Below are positions 32,637 to 46,096 of a stretch of DNA of 64,000 nt, piece by piece. Where the stretch lies: the NCBI GenBank assembly GCA_018806915.1, contig JAGKQI010000015.1, positions 186,001 to 250,000 of the forward strand, written 5' to 3'. Under the pieces are notes generated by a model. The model was not told the origin of the DNA. It searched no databases and saw only the letters and a program-made list of their open reading frames with translations. Within the stretch, counting starts at the first letter, position 1. Every line of letters starts with the position of its first letter. The DNA is from Phytophthora colocasiae (Eukaryota > Oomycota > Peronosporomycetes > Peronosporales > Peronosporaceae). Made by a program: the position numbers and the translations under genes.

Positions 32637-35600
32637 ATGAGACGAAGCGTGGGCAAGTCGTCCAGATCACCGGATCACCGCAGACATCCAGATCACAATC
32701 CCGCAATTCACAACGGCACTTGTCGTCGAGTCGCGTTTCCGGATTCCATACATCCAAATGCCCATCACGCAAATGTCGAACGGTCCGGTTTCAGGCGTCC
32801 CACACTGTATCCAGGTTCTACCCACCCGGGTCTCACGTATCCGGGTTCACCCTATCCGGGTTCAGGAAGTCCAAATCACTACACTGGGTCACATTCCATC
32901 CATCAATTGACTGACGTGGCTTCTCTTCTGCGTCCGGTCCCAGCGCACGTCCAAACGGCAAGAATCATTCAGTCGGTCCACACACATTTCGCAATTTCAA
33001 TGCTCCAGATCACCCAAGCGATTCCGCACGATCACATCATGTCAGCAGACGCTCCTTCGACGTTCACGGCGCCTCCACCAGGCAACACCTCGGTTGAGGG
33101 CGACACTGGTGGCGCTGAGTCGCACCAGGACGACACGGCAGTGACAGGGGGTCCAGATAGCGTTGTTGATGAGGGGAGACATGGTGCCGAGGGCACGGAG
33201 GCTTGCCCGCCCGCAGGTGGAGGCGGAGGCGTCCCTGAGGACGATGATGAGCCACTCAATCGCGTCTACCCGAAGTTTGTCACGCACAAGAGTGCGGAGG
33301 AGTTCGGGCTGTCCGAGGGCACCGCGTTCGGAAGTGAATCTTCGCGTCCCATCTACTTCAAGACTCCTCCATCCCACGAGCGCGACGACAACTTGCAAGT
33401 GGTCGGCGTTCCAGCTTCAACAGTGCATCGTGATGGCAACAGTTTTCTTCGGAACGGCTATGGCGGTTTGGAAGTCCTGATGCATTCTGAGAAGCTGTCC
33501 ACCAGGGAAATGGCAGTGCTACACGACTTCTGCGCCGGTCATCTGGACCTTCGGGAATTCATCCTGACACCTCTGCCAGCCTCGCTTCCGGATGACCAGC
33601 TTCACGCACTTCTGGATAGCGTCGCCGTCAAGAGGGAGATCGCCAGCCTTGTTTCGGAGTACGACCCTGAGAATCTCGCGCAGCGCGTCTTTGGGACCGT
33701 CTCTGCTCTTCGGAAAGTCATCCAGAAGTGCATCCGGACGCAGTCACTGCTCGAAGATCAGGATCCGGATCTCGTCAATGTCGGCAGGGTTCACGATGAG
33801 CTCGCCGAGCTCCGTCAGGACTATCAGTTGGTAACAAGTCATCTGGATTTTCGACACGCGGAAGCTGTTTCTGAGAAAGAAGAGGCTCTCCAGAACGCCC
33901 GTGACGACATCAAGCACCTGATGGAGGAGCATGACCGCGACAAGAGGGGTCTCCGGAAGCAGGTCGAAGATCTCACGAAGCGTTTGGATGATGTCCGGAC
34001 GCAGAATCGCCTTCTGGAACACCGCATCCAGAAACTGGCCTTTAATGCTGTCGACGTCATGAACTTCCTTGGCGCCGGCGAAGGACAGTCGACTGTCACT
34101 GTGAACTGGCAACGGCTTCTGGAACTCCTGAAGCACTTTCAGAACGGCACAACTGTTCCTTCGGAATGGCGTACAGTCATCAGTGTCATCGCCACGGATG
34201 ACCCAGGACACACTTCGGCCCCTTTCGTCGAACTGCATCCTTCTCACGGAAGTGATGACGGTGATGCCAAGGAGAGCGATTCGTCGTCGTATCTGGATCT
34301 GAGTCGTGGTTCTTCTGGCGCACCTGCATCCGGAAATCCAAGTTCCAAGTCTTCTTCCAAGCGCAAGCGTTCCAGTTCCGGATTCAAGTCTTCGAAGAAG
34401 GTCCCAAGGGCTCCCGACGTGATTCAGGCTCGTCCTTCTGAGTGGATTAAACATTCGGATGACGACTGTCGGAGTGACAAATATCCTCTAGTCTGGACGG
34501 AGACACAAGCTCGAGAGTCCTTGACGGACTACCCGGTTGTCTGGAGTGACTTGCGTCTGGATCTTCAGAAACTCATGATGTCTGGAGTCAAGTATACCGG
34601 GGCTCTGGAATGGATTCGTGAAGACCGTGCAGTTCACGTGGCTTTCCAGTTGAAACCTCTCGTGGAGATGCTCACTCGGATGATGTTCTGGAACAAGTTG
34701 GATGACATTCCGTGGACCAAGTACGTCCCGCGTCGGTACTTCCAGATGGCTGAAGGTGTTCTCGATGGACTTCAGGATGAAGGTATCGAGCCAGAGTACT
34801 GGGGACCTCTTGTGGATGGAGAAGACGACGTCGAAGATCCGGATCCGGAAGCCTTGGTTACGGAAACGGTGGATGACAAGACAGTGGATGAAGACTTCAT
34901 TCCAGATGAGACAGAGGTGGTGCATCCAGATGATGATCAGGGCCACTCAAGTTCCTCTCGCCGTGATCCTGACGTTCAGTCTCCGAAATCCAAGCGTCGT
35001 CGTTCCAACCGCTCTCCCAAGTCAGCATCCAGGGGCTATCGTGCACATGACCGGTCAACCTCCTATCTAGCTGCCAAAGACTTTGGGAACCTGACAAGAC
35101 TCGACAAACAGACCATCGAGAATCCGACCGAGGGAGTGGCATCTTGGCTCCACTACGGAGTTCGTATGAAGAAGGGAGATCCGACGTCCACAGCGACCAC
35201 TCAGACTCTCGGGTTTCCGGATTCCGCTCCCAACAGGTTTGATTTCGACCTTCTGAAAGAGCGCTTCGTGATCCGGGCGTCCGAGCTTCCTCCGCTTCTG
35301 GATGAACGTCCTTGGGAACACGCATACAGTTGTCGGCCTCGGGATCTACTCTTCCATAAGCGCAGCGATCTGGATACGAACGCCTTGGCGGCTCTTGACA
35401 CCTGACTTTCTTTCGTGAGCGGTCATCTCCAGGCCTTCTGGGAAGAAACTCATTGGCTCACGTTCGACACTTCCGAAGCTGTGCATCCGAAGCTCGTGCG
35501 GATCTACTCCGAGCGATCGAAGCGCCACTCGTCCCTTAGGAAGAAGGCGATCCCGTTGCTCCAGAAGATCTCTTCCAAGCTTCCAAAATCCATCTGGAAT

Positions 35601-35849
35601 GAGACGTGCGTCTGGAAGTACCCTGCGAAACTCTGTCACTGGATCCTGATGGATCCAGAACACTTCAAGCCTGGGACTTCGGAACCATACTCGCTCAAGG
35701 AACAGCTTGGGATTCTGGATGCCATGGAGCCTGCACGTGTTCAGTGGAGCTTCTCCACTTCGGATCAGGATCGCATTGCTCATCTTCCACCGGAAGTCCA
35801 AAGCACCCTGATTCCTGCGGATCAGCGCATCCGGATCGATGCCCTTTGA
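32637..35849 (+). pseudogene. aORF of unit B2: best-preserved antisense ORF, one internal TGA
   Basis: A single frame is open from ATG 32637 to TGA 35403-35405 (922 codons) and continues in the same frame to 35849, about 1,070 codons. Rough residues: Pro/Gly/Ser-rich 1-260 (PGSTHPGLTYPGSPYPGS); helical 290-340; coiled coil 345-465; Ser-rich basic 560-590 (SSKSSSKRKRSSSG, NLS-like); conserved central domain 615-718 (VVWSDLRLDLQKLMM, IPWTKYVPRRYFQM); acidic 726-770; basic 783-800; C-terminal domain 822-1070 (WILMDPEHF, EPARVQW). Coiled coil, central and C-terminal domains align with the family A aORF. No database family is recognised. The stop at 35403 is TGG in unit B1. Confidence 0.75.
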
Positions 35850-36126
35850 ACTACGGAAACTAGAGGTGTAGTTCAGATCGAGTGAGTCTTCCAATTCTCC
35901 ATGTTTTCCATACGTAATTCGTCACTAATCACTCGTAATACACCTCACTTCTCCGAAAGTCAGCTTTTGTTCATCTCCTTCATATCCATCCTTCTGAAAC
36001 CCAGGATTCCAAAGTTCCATCATAATCCGAAATCAGTTTCCAATCGTAATCAAATCAAAGTTCAATCGGTAGTCACAGTTCAGGAATCCCCTTCTCAAAA
36101 CTTCCCGGATGATAGCATCCAGAAGT
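35850..36126. other. Spacer between convergent aORF and pol, unit B2
   Basis: No gene. Equivalent to 23196-23459. Confidence 0.7.
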
Positions 36127-39100
36127 CTAGACTTGGGGATGGTCGTCCCCGGCTTGCATAGCCTGGAACCTCGCTCGCGCCCTTGCCCCTTGATTAAATT
36201 CGTAAAGAAGCGGCACCGCAGCTTAACTGTGACACTGGAAGCCATTCCAGATCCGGATAGCCTTTCCATTTGACCAGGTATTCCCGATTCCTTTTCGACG
36301 TCCGAGTACGTTTGGACCATCGAAGATCCAAAATCTTTTCGACTTCGTACTCGTTCTCTTCGGCATCCGGATTCCAACTGTCTTCCGGAAGAAGGGCAGC
36401 GTCAAAGTCATCGTCCTCGTCCACTTGGATCTCCGTGGTAGAACGTTTCGGGAAGAGTGCTCGGGGTTTCAAGCGGCTGATATGCACCCAAGGCTTGACA
36501 CGATATCCCGTGCCCTCGACCTTGAGTTTCACCCGGAAGTCCTGATGCACTTCAGCAATCCGGAATGGTCCATGCCACATGTGGGCCAGTTTCCTACTTA
36601 GCCCAGTCTGGACTTTCGGAATATATAACCACACGGAATCGCCTTCCGAAAATCCGGATTTCAGCCTTTCCGAAAGCTCTTTCCACTTTTGCGTTTGGAT
36701 TTCGGAACGGTGACGCTTGGCTTTCTTCTGAAGTCCTTCTGCAAAAGCCACAGCGTAGCTGTAGTCCCTCTGCATTTTTCGTCTCCATTCGTACGCTGAC
36801 CTTTCAGGAATACTATGTGGCTTTGGACCCAGCATTGCTGAAATTGTACTCTGGGCGTCGCAACCATGAATTAGATAGAAGGGTTTCCAGGCGCGTTGCA
36901 TCGAAAGAGGTATTTAGAGCGAACATCAGCCTTTCCACATGGTCATCCCAATCACTTTGATCCGCTTTTCCATAATATACGCCCGGATGCTTCGAATCAT
37001 CAGGTATGAACGGGAACGTTCCTGCTGGCCATTTGCCTGCGGACGGTATCCCAATGTTGCCCTTTGGAGACTCCCAAGTAGATTCCGGAAGCACTCGAAG
37101 ACGGCACTCATGAATCGGGGATCCTGATCGTGTCGGATCAGGGAACTTGATCCAAACTTCTGGAATACCACTTGTTCATACACTTCTGCAACATCTTGGG
37201 CAGTCGTCGAAGACATGGGCTTGCACATCACGTATCCGGAAAACATATCCTGAAACAGGAGTAGGAAAGTGTTTCCGCGTGCGGATTTTGGAAGGTGCGT
37301 CACGAAATCCATCGAGACAACTTCGAAAGGACATGATGGCTCGATGTTTCCAGGTGACGGACCTGGATTCGGAGGCCGTCCCTTTCCGGATGACACTAAT
37401 CCACACACTCCTTCACATGACGTTCCACATCTGCATACATTCCAGGCCAATAGTATTCCGAAAGCAATTTCTCATGAGTCCTCCGGATGCCCTGGTGTCC
37501 ACCTTGGAAATCTTCGTGGGCATAGTGAAGCATATCAGAACGTAAGGATTCCGGAACCACCAATCGAAGTTCTCCCAGAAAATCTCGAGGTCGCTTCTGG
37601 GTGACTGTGGACATCCTGAAGAGAATGTTTCTGGAATCCAAAGTGAACAAGTCAGCAACCTTTGCAATCTTCCGGAGACGTTTATGCGAAAACCTCTGGA
37701 AATCCTCTTCAGGAACGCCTTCAGCTCAGACAGGTATTCGTCGGCATCCTGATGGACCTTGATCCGTCTCCAACGCTCGGCTTGAAGTTCCAATGGTCCC
37801 CATCGGAGGGGCATCCGGATCGTTTCCTTCTGATCCCCAGCTTCCGCAATGACAGCCATCACTCGCGCAGACTTTGGTAACGGTTCCGAATCTGGTCCGG
37901 GAAGGTCGTTGTCATCCGGGATTCCGGATTCCTGAATCTGGATATCTGAAGGATGGGCCTCCGACAGTTCTGATTTCACCAACTTCTCTTGGATTTTAGA
38001 AACAAGTTCTAAATGCATCAGGTCACTTTCGTCGGAAACCTCCCAGGATTCTCCTTGAACCAATGTCTTGGTCGTCAGGTAGTCGGCAGTCTGATTGTAC
38101 TCTCGTTTGAGATGCACAAATCTGACCTTCTGAAATCTGGATTTCAGAACTTCCGCTTCCGCAAGGTGTTTCTGAAGATGTGGTTGGTTACAGTTGATCA
38201 GTCCTTGTACTTGCTGAATCACAATTCTGGAATCTCCCACAACCACCAAATCCTGAATGCCTCTTCCAGATGCCATATTCATGCCCTTCAGAAGTCCATG
38301 GTACTCAGCGTCATTCACGGTGACGTCATCCAGAATGAAACCTCGGGCTTCCAGAACCTTCCATCCAGGTAGCTTCCAGAGAACACACCCGCCAACCCGT
38401 CTTCGTCCCTTTGAACCTTCCGGATATCCAGATTCCAATGTGAAAGTGCAAGTCCCCAAGGAACACATCTACCATCAGCAGACTTCGAGGTGATGACCCA
38501 CTTCAGGACGGAGTATCGGGTGTACACAATCAGTTCGGACTGCTCAATCAGCGTCCGGAAGACCTGAAGTACTCTCAGGATCGCAATGACTTCCTTTTCC
38601 GCAATATGATAACGGATTTCGGAATCATTCAGGACGCGGCCAGTATACCGGACAGGGTGGATCACACCGTTGTATTCCTGACCGAGGACAGCACATGCGG
38701 CCCATGCATTGGCATGCGGAATGATCACGAATGGTCGATTTTTATCAGGATGCCGAAGCAATGGGGTCGAGACGATCTTGTGCTTCAGGATTCCAAATGC
38801 CTCCTTCGCCTGATCCAAATTCCTTCCCGCCCTGATCTGCCCATCCGAAAGTTCATAGAGAACAGCGGCAATAACCGGGAAGTCTTCAATGAATTTGTGA
38901 TAGTAGTTCAGGCTTCCGAGGAACGACTGCACCCCTTTCAGGGTTTCCGGAAACGGAAGATCCAAAACACCTTTTGCAATCTTCGGGGTAGCTCGGATTC
39001 CTTCAGCACTGATTTCGTGGGACAGGTACGGGATGGCTAGCTTTCCAAATTCACTCTTCGGGAGGCTCACCGAGATGTTCCAATAACGCAGTCTGAATAG

Positions 39101-41607
39101 TAGTGCATCCAGATCTTCACATAACTGATCCCAAGTCGGCGCGCCGTGAGCGATATCGTCGATATACGAACTGCGTCCCAGTACCGGGTTCATCTGTGAA
39201 GGAGCTGGGATATTCCTCTGGAACACGGTCATTATATCTGAGAGAATTGGCACTTGGATTCCTGAAGGGGAACTTCCAGATTCTAAACTTCCAGAATCCA
39301 GATTTTCAGATGGGAGTCAACTTCAGAAAATCCAAGACTTCCTGATCCACTTCTGCTTCCTCTTCCGGGGATAGGCGCACAAAACCCCCACAAGCAGTTA
39401 TTGATTACTGCCTGATATACCAAAGGGGCGTTCTTTCAAACCGAATGGCATCCGGATCCACTGAAAGTGTCCAAATGGGCACACGAAAGCGGAGATCAGC
39501 TTGGCACGTTCAGACATCCTGATAGCCCAGAATCCACTGGCCATATCCAAACTCATGAACCACATTGCGCTTTCGAAGCCAATCAGGAGATCGTCAATCA
39601 GGGAAGCGGATAGTTGGATAACACAATAAATCCGTTTACCACGATAGTCAATACACATCCGGATGTCAACACCGTTCTTCTTCAGGACAATAACAATCGG
39701 GGATGCCCATGGAGATTCCGAGTGCTCGATCAATCCAGTTTCCAAAAGCTTCTTCAGGAAGTTCGTACACTTTGACCGCTAAGTGAGGAGCGATAGAACG
39801 TGGGCGTTGCGCGACAGGTTTAGCCGTTCCAACATCCAGATCGCAAATCACACCTCTGGCGGGGCTGGAGCTGCATTTCCGTCGCCCAGAAAAATACTGT
39901 GATGCCGTTTCAGGATTCCTCGAAGCTTTCGCTCTTCTTCTGGAGTAGTCTTTCCGGATTCTCCCACATCTGCCTTCTCTCGATATCACACTTCGGACTT
40001 AGCTCGTATACTTCCGGAAGCATGACGAGTTGATCCTTCAAGTGTGACAACATATCACTCCCTTCATGCACATACACAGCTGGTTCCAAGGCGAGCTCTT
40101 CCGCATTCAGATGCAGACACCTGACAAACTTCGTTTCCAACTTCAGGATGGCCTTCTTCACAACTTCCAGATTAAATTGTCTTCCTGATGGATCCGTTCC
40201 AGAATCCTCTTCTGCGTCTAAATTGTCTTCCTGATGGATCCGTTCCAGAATCCTCTTCTGCGTCAGGCAAACCGTCTGGAATCTCGTCCCTTGGCACATT
40301 CTCATCCATGGAGATCGCATCAAACCACTCGTCACCGTCGGAATCCAGAAAACCATCGCCTTCTGGAACCTGTTGTCTTCCTGAAGTCTCATTCGAAATT
40401 CCCTCCCGATGTTCATTTACAGTCAATATGCTATCAGGATTCTGGAATTCCGAAACGGCGGCATCTGGAAGTGGGCTTTCACCTTTCTGGATGTCCTTCG
40501 GGGGATCTTGTAGTCGAACCATGCGGACTTCAGAACCACCCCTGGGAGGTCTCATCAAAAGTTTCTTGGGCCAGGGATATTCCGGCTTCTGGACACTTGG
40601 GGGTTGGGAAGCTTGGATCGCCTGAAGGTATCTCCGTTGACGTAATACTTCCTGATGAGAATTGGTGTTCTCGTATATCAGGACTTCCCATTCACGATAC
40701 CTCCGGAGTCCAGGTCTGACGAACCTTCCAAATGGATAACATCCGTATTCCACAATCTGGGCGACCGGGGTGTTTGTGTCGATCCAAACATCCTTATCCG
40801 AAATATTTACCACCTTCACAGCGACCGCCCAGGACTTCGCCCCATATATCAGCTGCGTCACCCAGCGATCACCTCTGCCAGCCCAGACCACTTCACGTTG
40901 CGGATTGCTCTGCCCGTAATTAATCCGGACGACAGCTTGTTCACCTGGTCCAAGTATCAGGGTTTCCGGACTCCGGACTTCCAAACGTAATCCCTTCTTC
41001 TGCTGGTCGAAAGTTCTTCCGGAAAGCATAACGTTTTCTTCATCAGGAAGTTGGACCAGTCCTTCACGAATGCACAACCGCACTCCAGCAGAATACATAA
41101 AATCCATTCCAAGCAACACGTCAACACCTTCACCAATATTCGCCACCCAAAGTTCCAGAATGTAAACCACATTCAAACCCAGGGTAAGTTTCACTTCGGT
41201 TCGGGCAGTGATGATCGTCGGGACGCCTCCCAATCCGGATACCCGAAGCTGTTTTCCAAAAATCCAGCTTGAGTTTGAGTCTACGCGCAAAAATCCAAAC
41301 TCAGCATGCTCACGGAAGCTCCGGAATCCAGAAGGATGTCTGTCCTGACATTGCTCACTGCACCATGCACCATCGCAACTCTCTTCGACGTCTCCGAACG
41401 GTGTTCTTCCCACCATCCGTAACTTTCACCAGGCTTCAATCTGGAATTCCATTGGAGTGTCATCCAGATTGTCAGGATTCCAATCATCCGTCCTTCCGAA
41501 ATCATTGTCATCCGGAAGTTTGGAATCTGGAAGGAGAAAGTCGACATCTTGAGTCACAGATATGCATTGATGGTTAACTTGTCGTTTCAACTCTGGACCA
41601 ACGTACG
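36127..41607 (-). pseudogene. pol: Protease-Pol of unit B2
   Basis: Protease DSGAS lies near 41310, with an added A splitting the frame, and LLGMDFM near 41100. The RT, RNase H, second RNase H, integrase and chromodomain follow, ending at TAG 36127-36129. RT is clean at 38315-39253 (SYIDDI). A deletion of about 187 bp at 38393 removes the start of the second RNase H, including its first catalytic Asp (SFDGAAKTS in B3). Several further one-base slips lie in integrase. It shares the 46-bp duplication (40176-40267) and the 2-nt RT loss after CIDYR with the other units. Confidence 0.86.
40176..40267. repeat. 46-bp tandem duplication upstream of RT, unit B2
   Basis: Same duplication and frame effect as in unit B1. 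B2 also has 12 nt added just beyond it. Confidence 0.88.
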
Positions 41608-44600
41608 CTAAGACACACAATTCTGGGGTTTCTTGAGCCCGGCGCGTTCTGGATCCCCATCCAGCGGGCTTCCTAGTTTAACGGTTGTTCCCTCAGAATC
41701 TGCATCTCCATCCAGAAGTTTCTTCCGGATAGCAGTCGGTATATCCAAAGCTCCTTGTTGAACGAGACTCTTGAGATCCCGAAGGGCCTTCAGCTCTTCA
41801 CAATGTCCATCGTGATACTTGTTGCAGAAATCACACTGACGCATCCGACAGAATCGCACAGGATGGCCCCTTCCGATGACAGCGTTCACACTCGATATCT
41901 GCCCAACAATCCTCCTTGACATGTCCGAAATTGGCGGCAGTTCTCACAGTATCTTGCACTGTAATTCGGATTCCGGAAACCTTGGCGTCTGGAGTCTTGA
42001 TGCTCTGAAGATTGTTGGTCACCTTGGCGTCCTGAAGGGATCGGGGCTTCCAGCCTCCTCTTGAAGAATCTTGAAGACGGTATCTGAGAGATCATCCATG
42101 GTCGGGAATCCAGAATCTGGATCGCCAGACTTCGTAGACGCAGATGCTTTCGAGGCTTCCAGAGTCATCTTGCCTTCCTCATCCTGAAAACGGACGTGTC
42201 GGTCAGGATCTTCAGAGTCAGCGTCACTCTGAGCAGTTTATGCTCTTCCGGATCCGGAACGCTTTGGGCGAAACTTCTCACGAGGTAACGTTATCCACTC
42301 CGGAAATCCCGCTTCGGGAGGTGGAGTGTCGTAGTCGTCTTCCAAATTCAGTTCTTCATGTTGCTTCAGGACGTACTCGACATCTTCCAAACTCCGAAGG
42401 CGTTGACCTTGGAGGGTAGTCCAGAGTCTGGAATCCAGAAGCTTCTTGGTGCAGGCTTTCAGATGCTGCTCACGGAGCTTGGTCGATCCGTCGATCCGGA
42501 TACCGGCTTAATCAGCCACCTTGTTCAGGCGGTAATAGAAATCCAAAGGCGTCTCATGCTTCTTCTGAACCATCGTATAGTACCTTTCCGCATCCGAAGT
42601 CCTCGCCTTACAGTAGCGCTCCTTGAAAGCCTTCAGGAATCTTTTCCAGTTGCGACGGACCTTCGGATCCAGATTCGCTCTCCAGTTCCGGACGGCCGGA
42701 GACAACTTAAGCTTCATCTCGTAGATTTTCACGTTATCGGCCCAGCCACCCTGAACGGACATACTCTGGAAGCGTTCCAGCCAGCGCATCCGAGTGGCCA
42801 GCGCCGCCTTCTCATCGAAGTCTTCCAAAGTTCTTGCATTCACGAATGGCTTGAACATGTATGTCATCGTCCCTCCGGACTTGGTCGTCGTCACCACAGG
42901 GGTCTTGTCTTCGAACGAACTGCTATCCTAACTTCCGGAATCCGAAGAACTACTCGATTCGGAACTTGGATCCGAAGAACTTGGATATCCTGAAGGGGAT
43001 TTCCTTCTGGAAGTTCCACCCTTCTCACGCTTGGACGTTGAACCCCGCTTCGACGATCCAGACTCCTTGGACGAACGCTTCTTCGAGCCATCCTCACCTG
43101 AACGCTTCCGGATACCCCGGCTCTCGCTTCCAGACGCCTCTCTCCTTCTGGATGTCGATTCCTTCTTCACCACGAGCGCCTGGGGTGTCGAGGACTTGGC
43201 CACTTGAGCCCTAGGGGTCTTGGATTCACGAGTGACCAGTTGGAGAGCTGCCTCAAGCTGTGCGGCAAAGGCTTCATCTGGATTCCCAACATCTGTTTTA
43301 CGAGAACTCAGATGGGATGCACCTCGGGATGCGTTACTGGATACTGGGTACAGAGTCGGATGATAGGACGCACCTGATTCCTGAGAATCATGATTACGCC
43401 CATCTGTCTCAGCTGCGACAGGAGTCTTGGCAGTCACCGATTTCAGGTCGCGAACTTGGGTGGCCAAAAACTTCTGGACAGCCCTCGCTGCTTCTCCTTC
43501 CTTCTTCCGCGCAGACTCCGAGGCTTCGAGTTCTTGCTGAAGCTCCTTCACCTTCGCGTCCTTGGAGGAGCTCGACTTGGCGGCGGAACCTCGAACTGCT
43601 TCCGGATGCCGCTTGTGAGATTGGTGTCCGGATGACCGAACCTCCAGATTCTTGAGTCAAGCGTGAATCCTCGTCCGAGACCAGATCTGGGATCGCTTCC
43701 TTCTTCTGGAAGAGTCTTTGAAACTTGGAATCCAGAAGGCGTTCAAGCTTCGCATCCAGATCGCCTGACATCCTCTCCAGCGCAGACCCTTGCTGATCTT
43801 CCATCCTGGCCATGACCTTCTGAAGTTGGAACATGGTGTTCAGGGCAACTTGCGTGGATCCAGAACTGGCGGACTTCGAAGAGCGCTCAGACCTTGCTGA
43901 AGTTTCTGGAACTTCACGATCCCAACTCCCAGACTTCTGAATGCCTCGTGATCGGGATGCGTCTACAGCCTGGGATTCCTGAAGCATTTCTCGCCTCCTT
44001 GAAGATGACTTTGTACGCTTCTTCCTGGGCTTCTCGCGATTCAAGTCTGATCCCTGCGGGACGTCTTGATCTTCGGCTTCCGGGTTCCTGTGGGAAATCT
44101 CAAAAGCGATTCCAGAATCCATCGGCGCAGCACTTCCAGATCCCCGTGCGGTCATCGCCATCGGCCTGAAGGCGGAGAATGGCATATGCGTTCCTGCACT
44201 TCTGCTCATCCCGAATCCAGAAGAATCCGAGGTGCTCTCTCTGGAAGTCCGAGTTCCGGAAGTCGCACTCGCCATTGACTCACTTGATCCTCCGGAAGTC
44301 TCGAACATACTTGAGGTACGTGCCGAATTCGTCCTATCAGAAAGACTATGGTACGAAGACATGTGACTTCCGGATTCCAGATCCGCTTCCAGATTCCGGA
44401 CTAGCGAAGATGGCATACAGACTGCAGGGATGAGGGCGACGACGACGGGATTGACGACGGCGGTGGCCGAGGCATCACACGTTGCACTCGCTTCGGCCGG
44501 ATTTCCTGATAGGTGGGTCCGCGAGGACTCCGAACCTTCCGGAATCCAGATGCCTTCAGTTGTCTAGTGAAGTCTCGTCCCAGCAGAGATACCTCGTAAT

Positions 44601-45926
44601 CCGACATGAATACACCTTCACCCTGAAATTGGGCTTCCGGATGTACTTCTGACAAAGTCGTTCCCTTCCAGTTGCCATCAGGATCTGGGCGTACTCCTGA
44701 GCTCGCGTCACTAGTTGTCTCCATTCGATTATCTCCACGACCAATAGCTGCAACATTTCCCCAACAACTTGCCGAACCAGATCCGGGTGCACTTTGAAAA
44801 CTCGCGTCCGGAACCATCCAGGCACCAAATTCACAAATCCAAATCCCGCTTCGAAAAGCATTGTCTGCAGGACTGCGATGCATTCACGAGGCGAAAACTC
44901 CTCCGGCGGGATCATGGCACCCTGAAGATCTTGTGCCCTTCCAAATGACCGACGTTGAATCTGGAGTTCTGAAATCCAGGCGTCCGTCTGAGCCGGCATC
45001 AACATCCGGCGGTTCAGGTGTTCCGAAGTCATCAAGGCAGCCTGAATGAAACCTTCAGGATTCAGGTATAGTGGCGGGCCAATCATATCCGACATCAGGT
45101 GCGAAGCTCCTTTCGGAGTTGTCACGTTCCCAACGCCTCACTTGTTCAGCCACATATGCCTTCATCTGGATTCCGCTCATCTGGACTTCCGGCGTCCCCG
45201 GCGGTGCTTCCGGAGATTCTTCCATTCTGGAATCCGGAAAACCAAACCTGGCAGCTTCTTGACGAGGCGCTTCTGGGGGCGCCGAGAACGGCGCCTCATC
45301 AGGATACAATGTTGGCATCCGGATTTCCGGAATCACTGGCGAAGACATGTTGGTATCCTCAAGCACAGTTTCTTCCTGAACCGGCGACAACGGGCGAGCT
45401 TCCTGCTTGACTCGTGGCGACTCTTCTCGAACATCAGGTTCGGCATCTGGATTCGCACCTTCCGGAGGAGAGTCCTGAATTCTATCCTCCGTAGGGTCTT
45501 CGATCTCGACAGCATCATCTCTCGATGCTTCTCTTCCAGAATCTTCAGCATCACTTCCGACGACCTCAGACTCCTCACCAGCCGTGAACTCCTCCAGACC
45601 GGACTCGTTCTCGGCTTCCACATCCGGATCACCTTCCGATCCGGACTCTTCTGCATCCAGATCCGACATGGATCCAGATTCCTCCTGCTCAGGATCGTTG
45701 TCTCCTTCCGAAATCTCTTCCGAATCACTTCCATCCAGACTTGCGTGGTGCGCTTCCTGAACGGAGGATTCAGATTCTTCTTCCAGATGATCCGACGACT
45801 CCTTCGCCTCTTGGGCAGCCCTTCGCTTCGCAGCGTTGGCCTGACGAGCTTTCTTCATGATAGTATCCAAATCCTCATGCTCTTCAGGCTGCTGCCCCTT
45901 CAACCGACGCGACGATCTGGATGCCA
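41608..45926 (-). pseudogene. gag: Gag of unit B2 with zinc knuckles
   Basis: ATG 45926 (MASRSSRRLKG) opens an unusually long Gag. The capsid-like domain lies at 42510-42897 (FKPFVNARTLEDFDEK, FYYRLNKVAD). An in-frame TAA at 42508-42510 follows directly and the same frame then continues. Zinc knuckles lie at about 41800-41960, with one-base slips between. The frame merges into protease without a stop in the consensus. Lesions near 42290, 42920 (TAA) and in the Ser-rich part are private to this copy. Confidence 0.82.
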
Positions 45927-46072
45927 TTCCGCTTCCAGAATCCGCGTCTCCTCCTCTGCGTGCGCTTTCACTTCCAACCATCACAACTACGATCAGAAAG
46001 TTAGTTAGCACTCAGAACCCCTGAAACTAATCAAAAAATATATAAAAATAACTCGGTAAAACCCTTTCGGTA

Positions 46073-46094
46073 TCGAATCCAGGCACGCGCACCA
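46073..46094 (-). promoter_or_regulatory. Primer binding site, unit B2
   Basis: Same 22-nt tRNA 3'-end match as in B1, 2 nt from the LTR edge at 46097. Confidence 0.8.
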
Positions 46095-46096
46095 GC

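Noticed and set aside
33042..34454. - strand frames opposite the aORF (for example 33744-34454)
   Set aside because: They mirror the coiled-coil coding strand, are shorter, and have no counterpart at the same place in family A.
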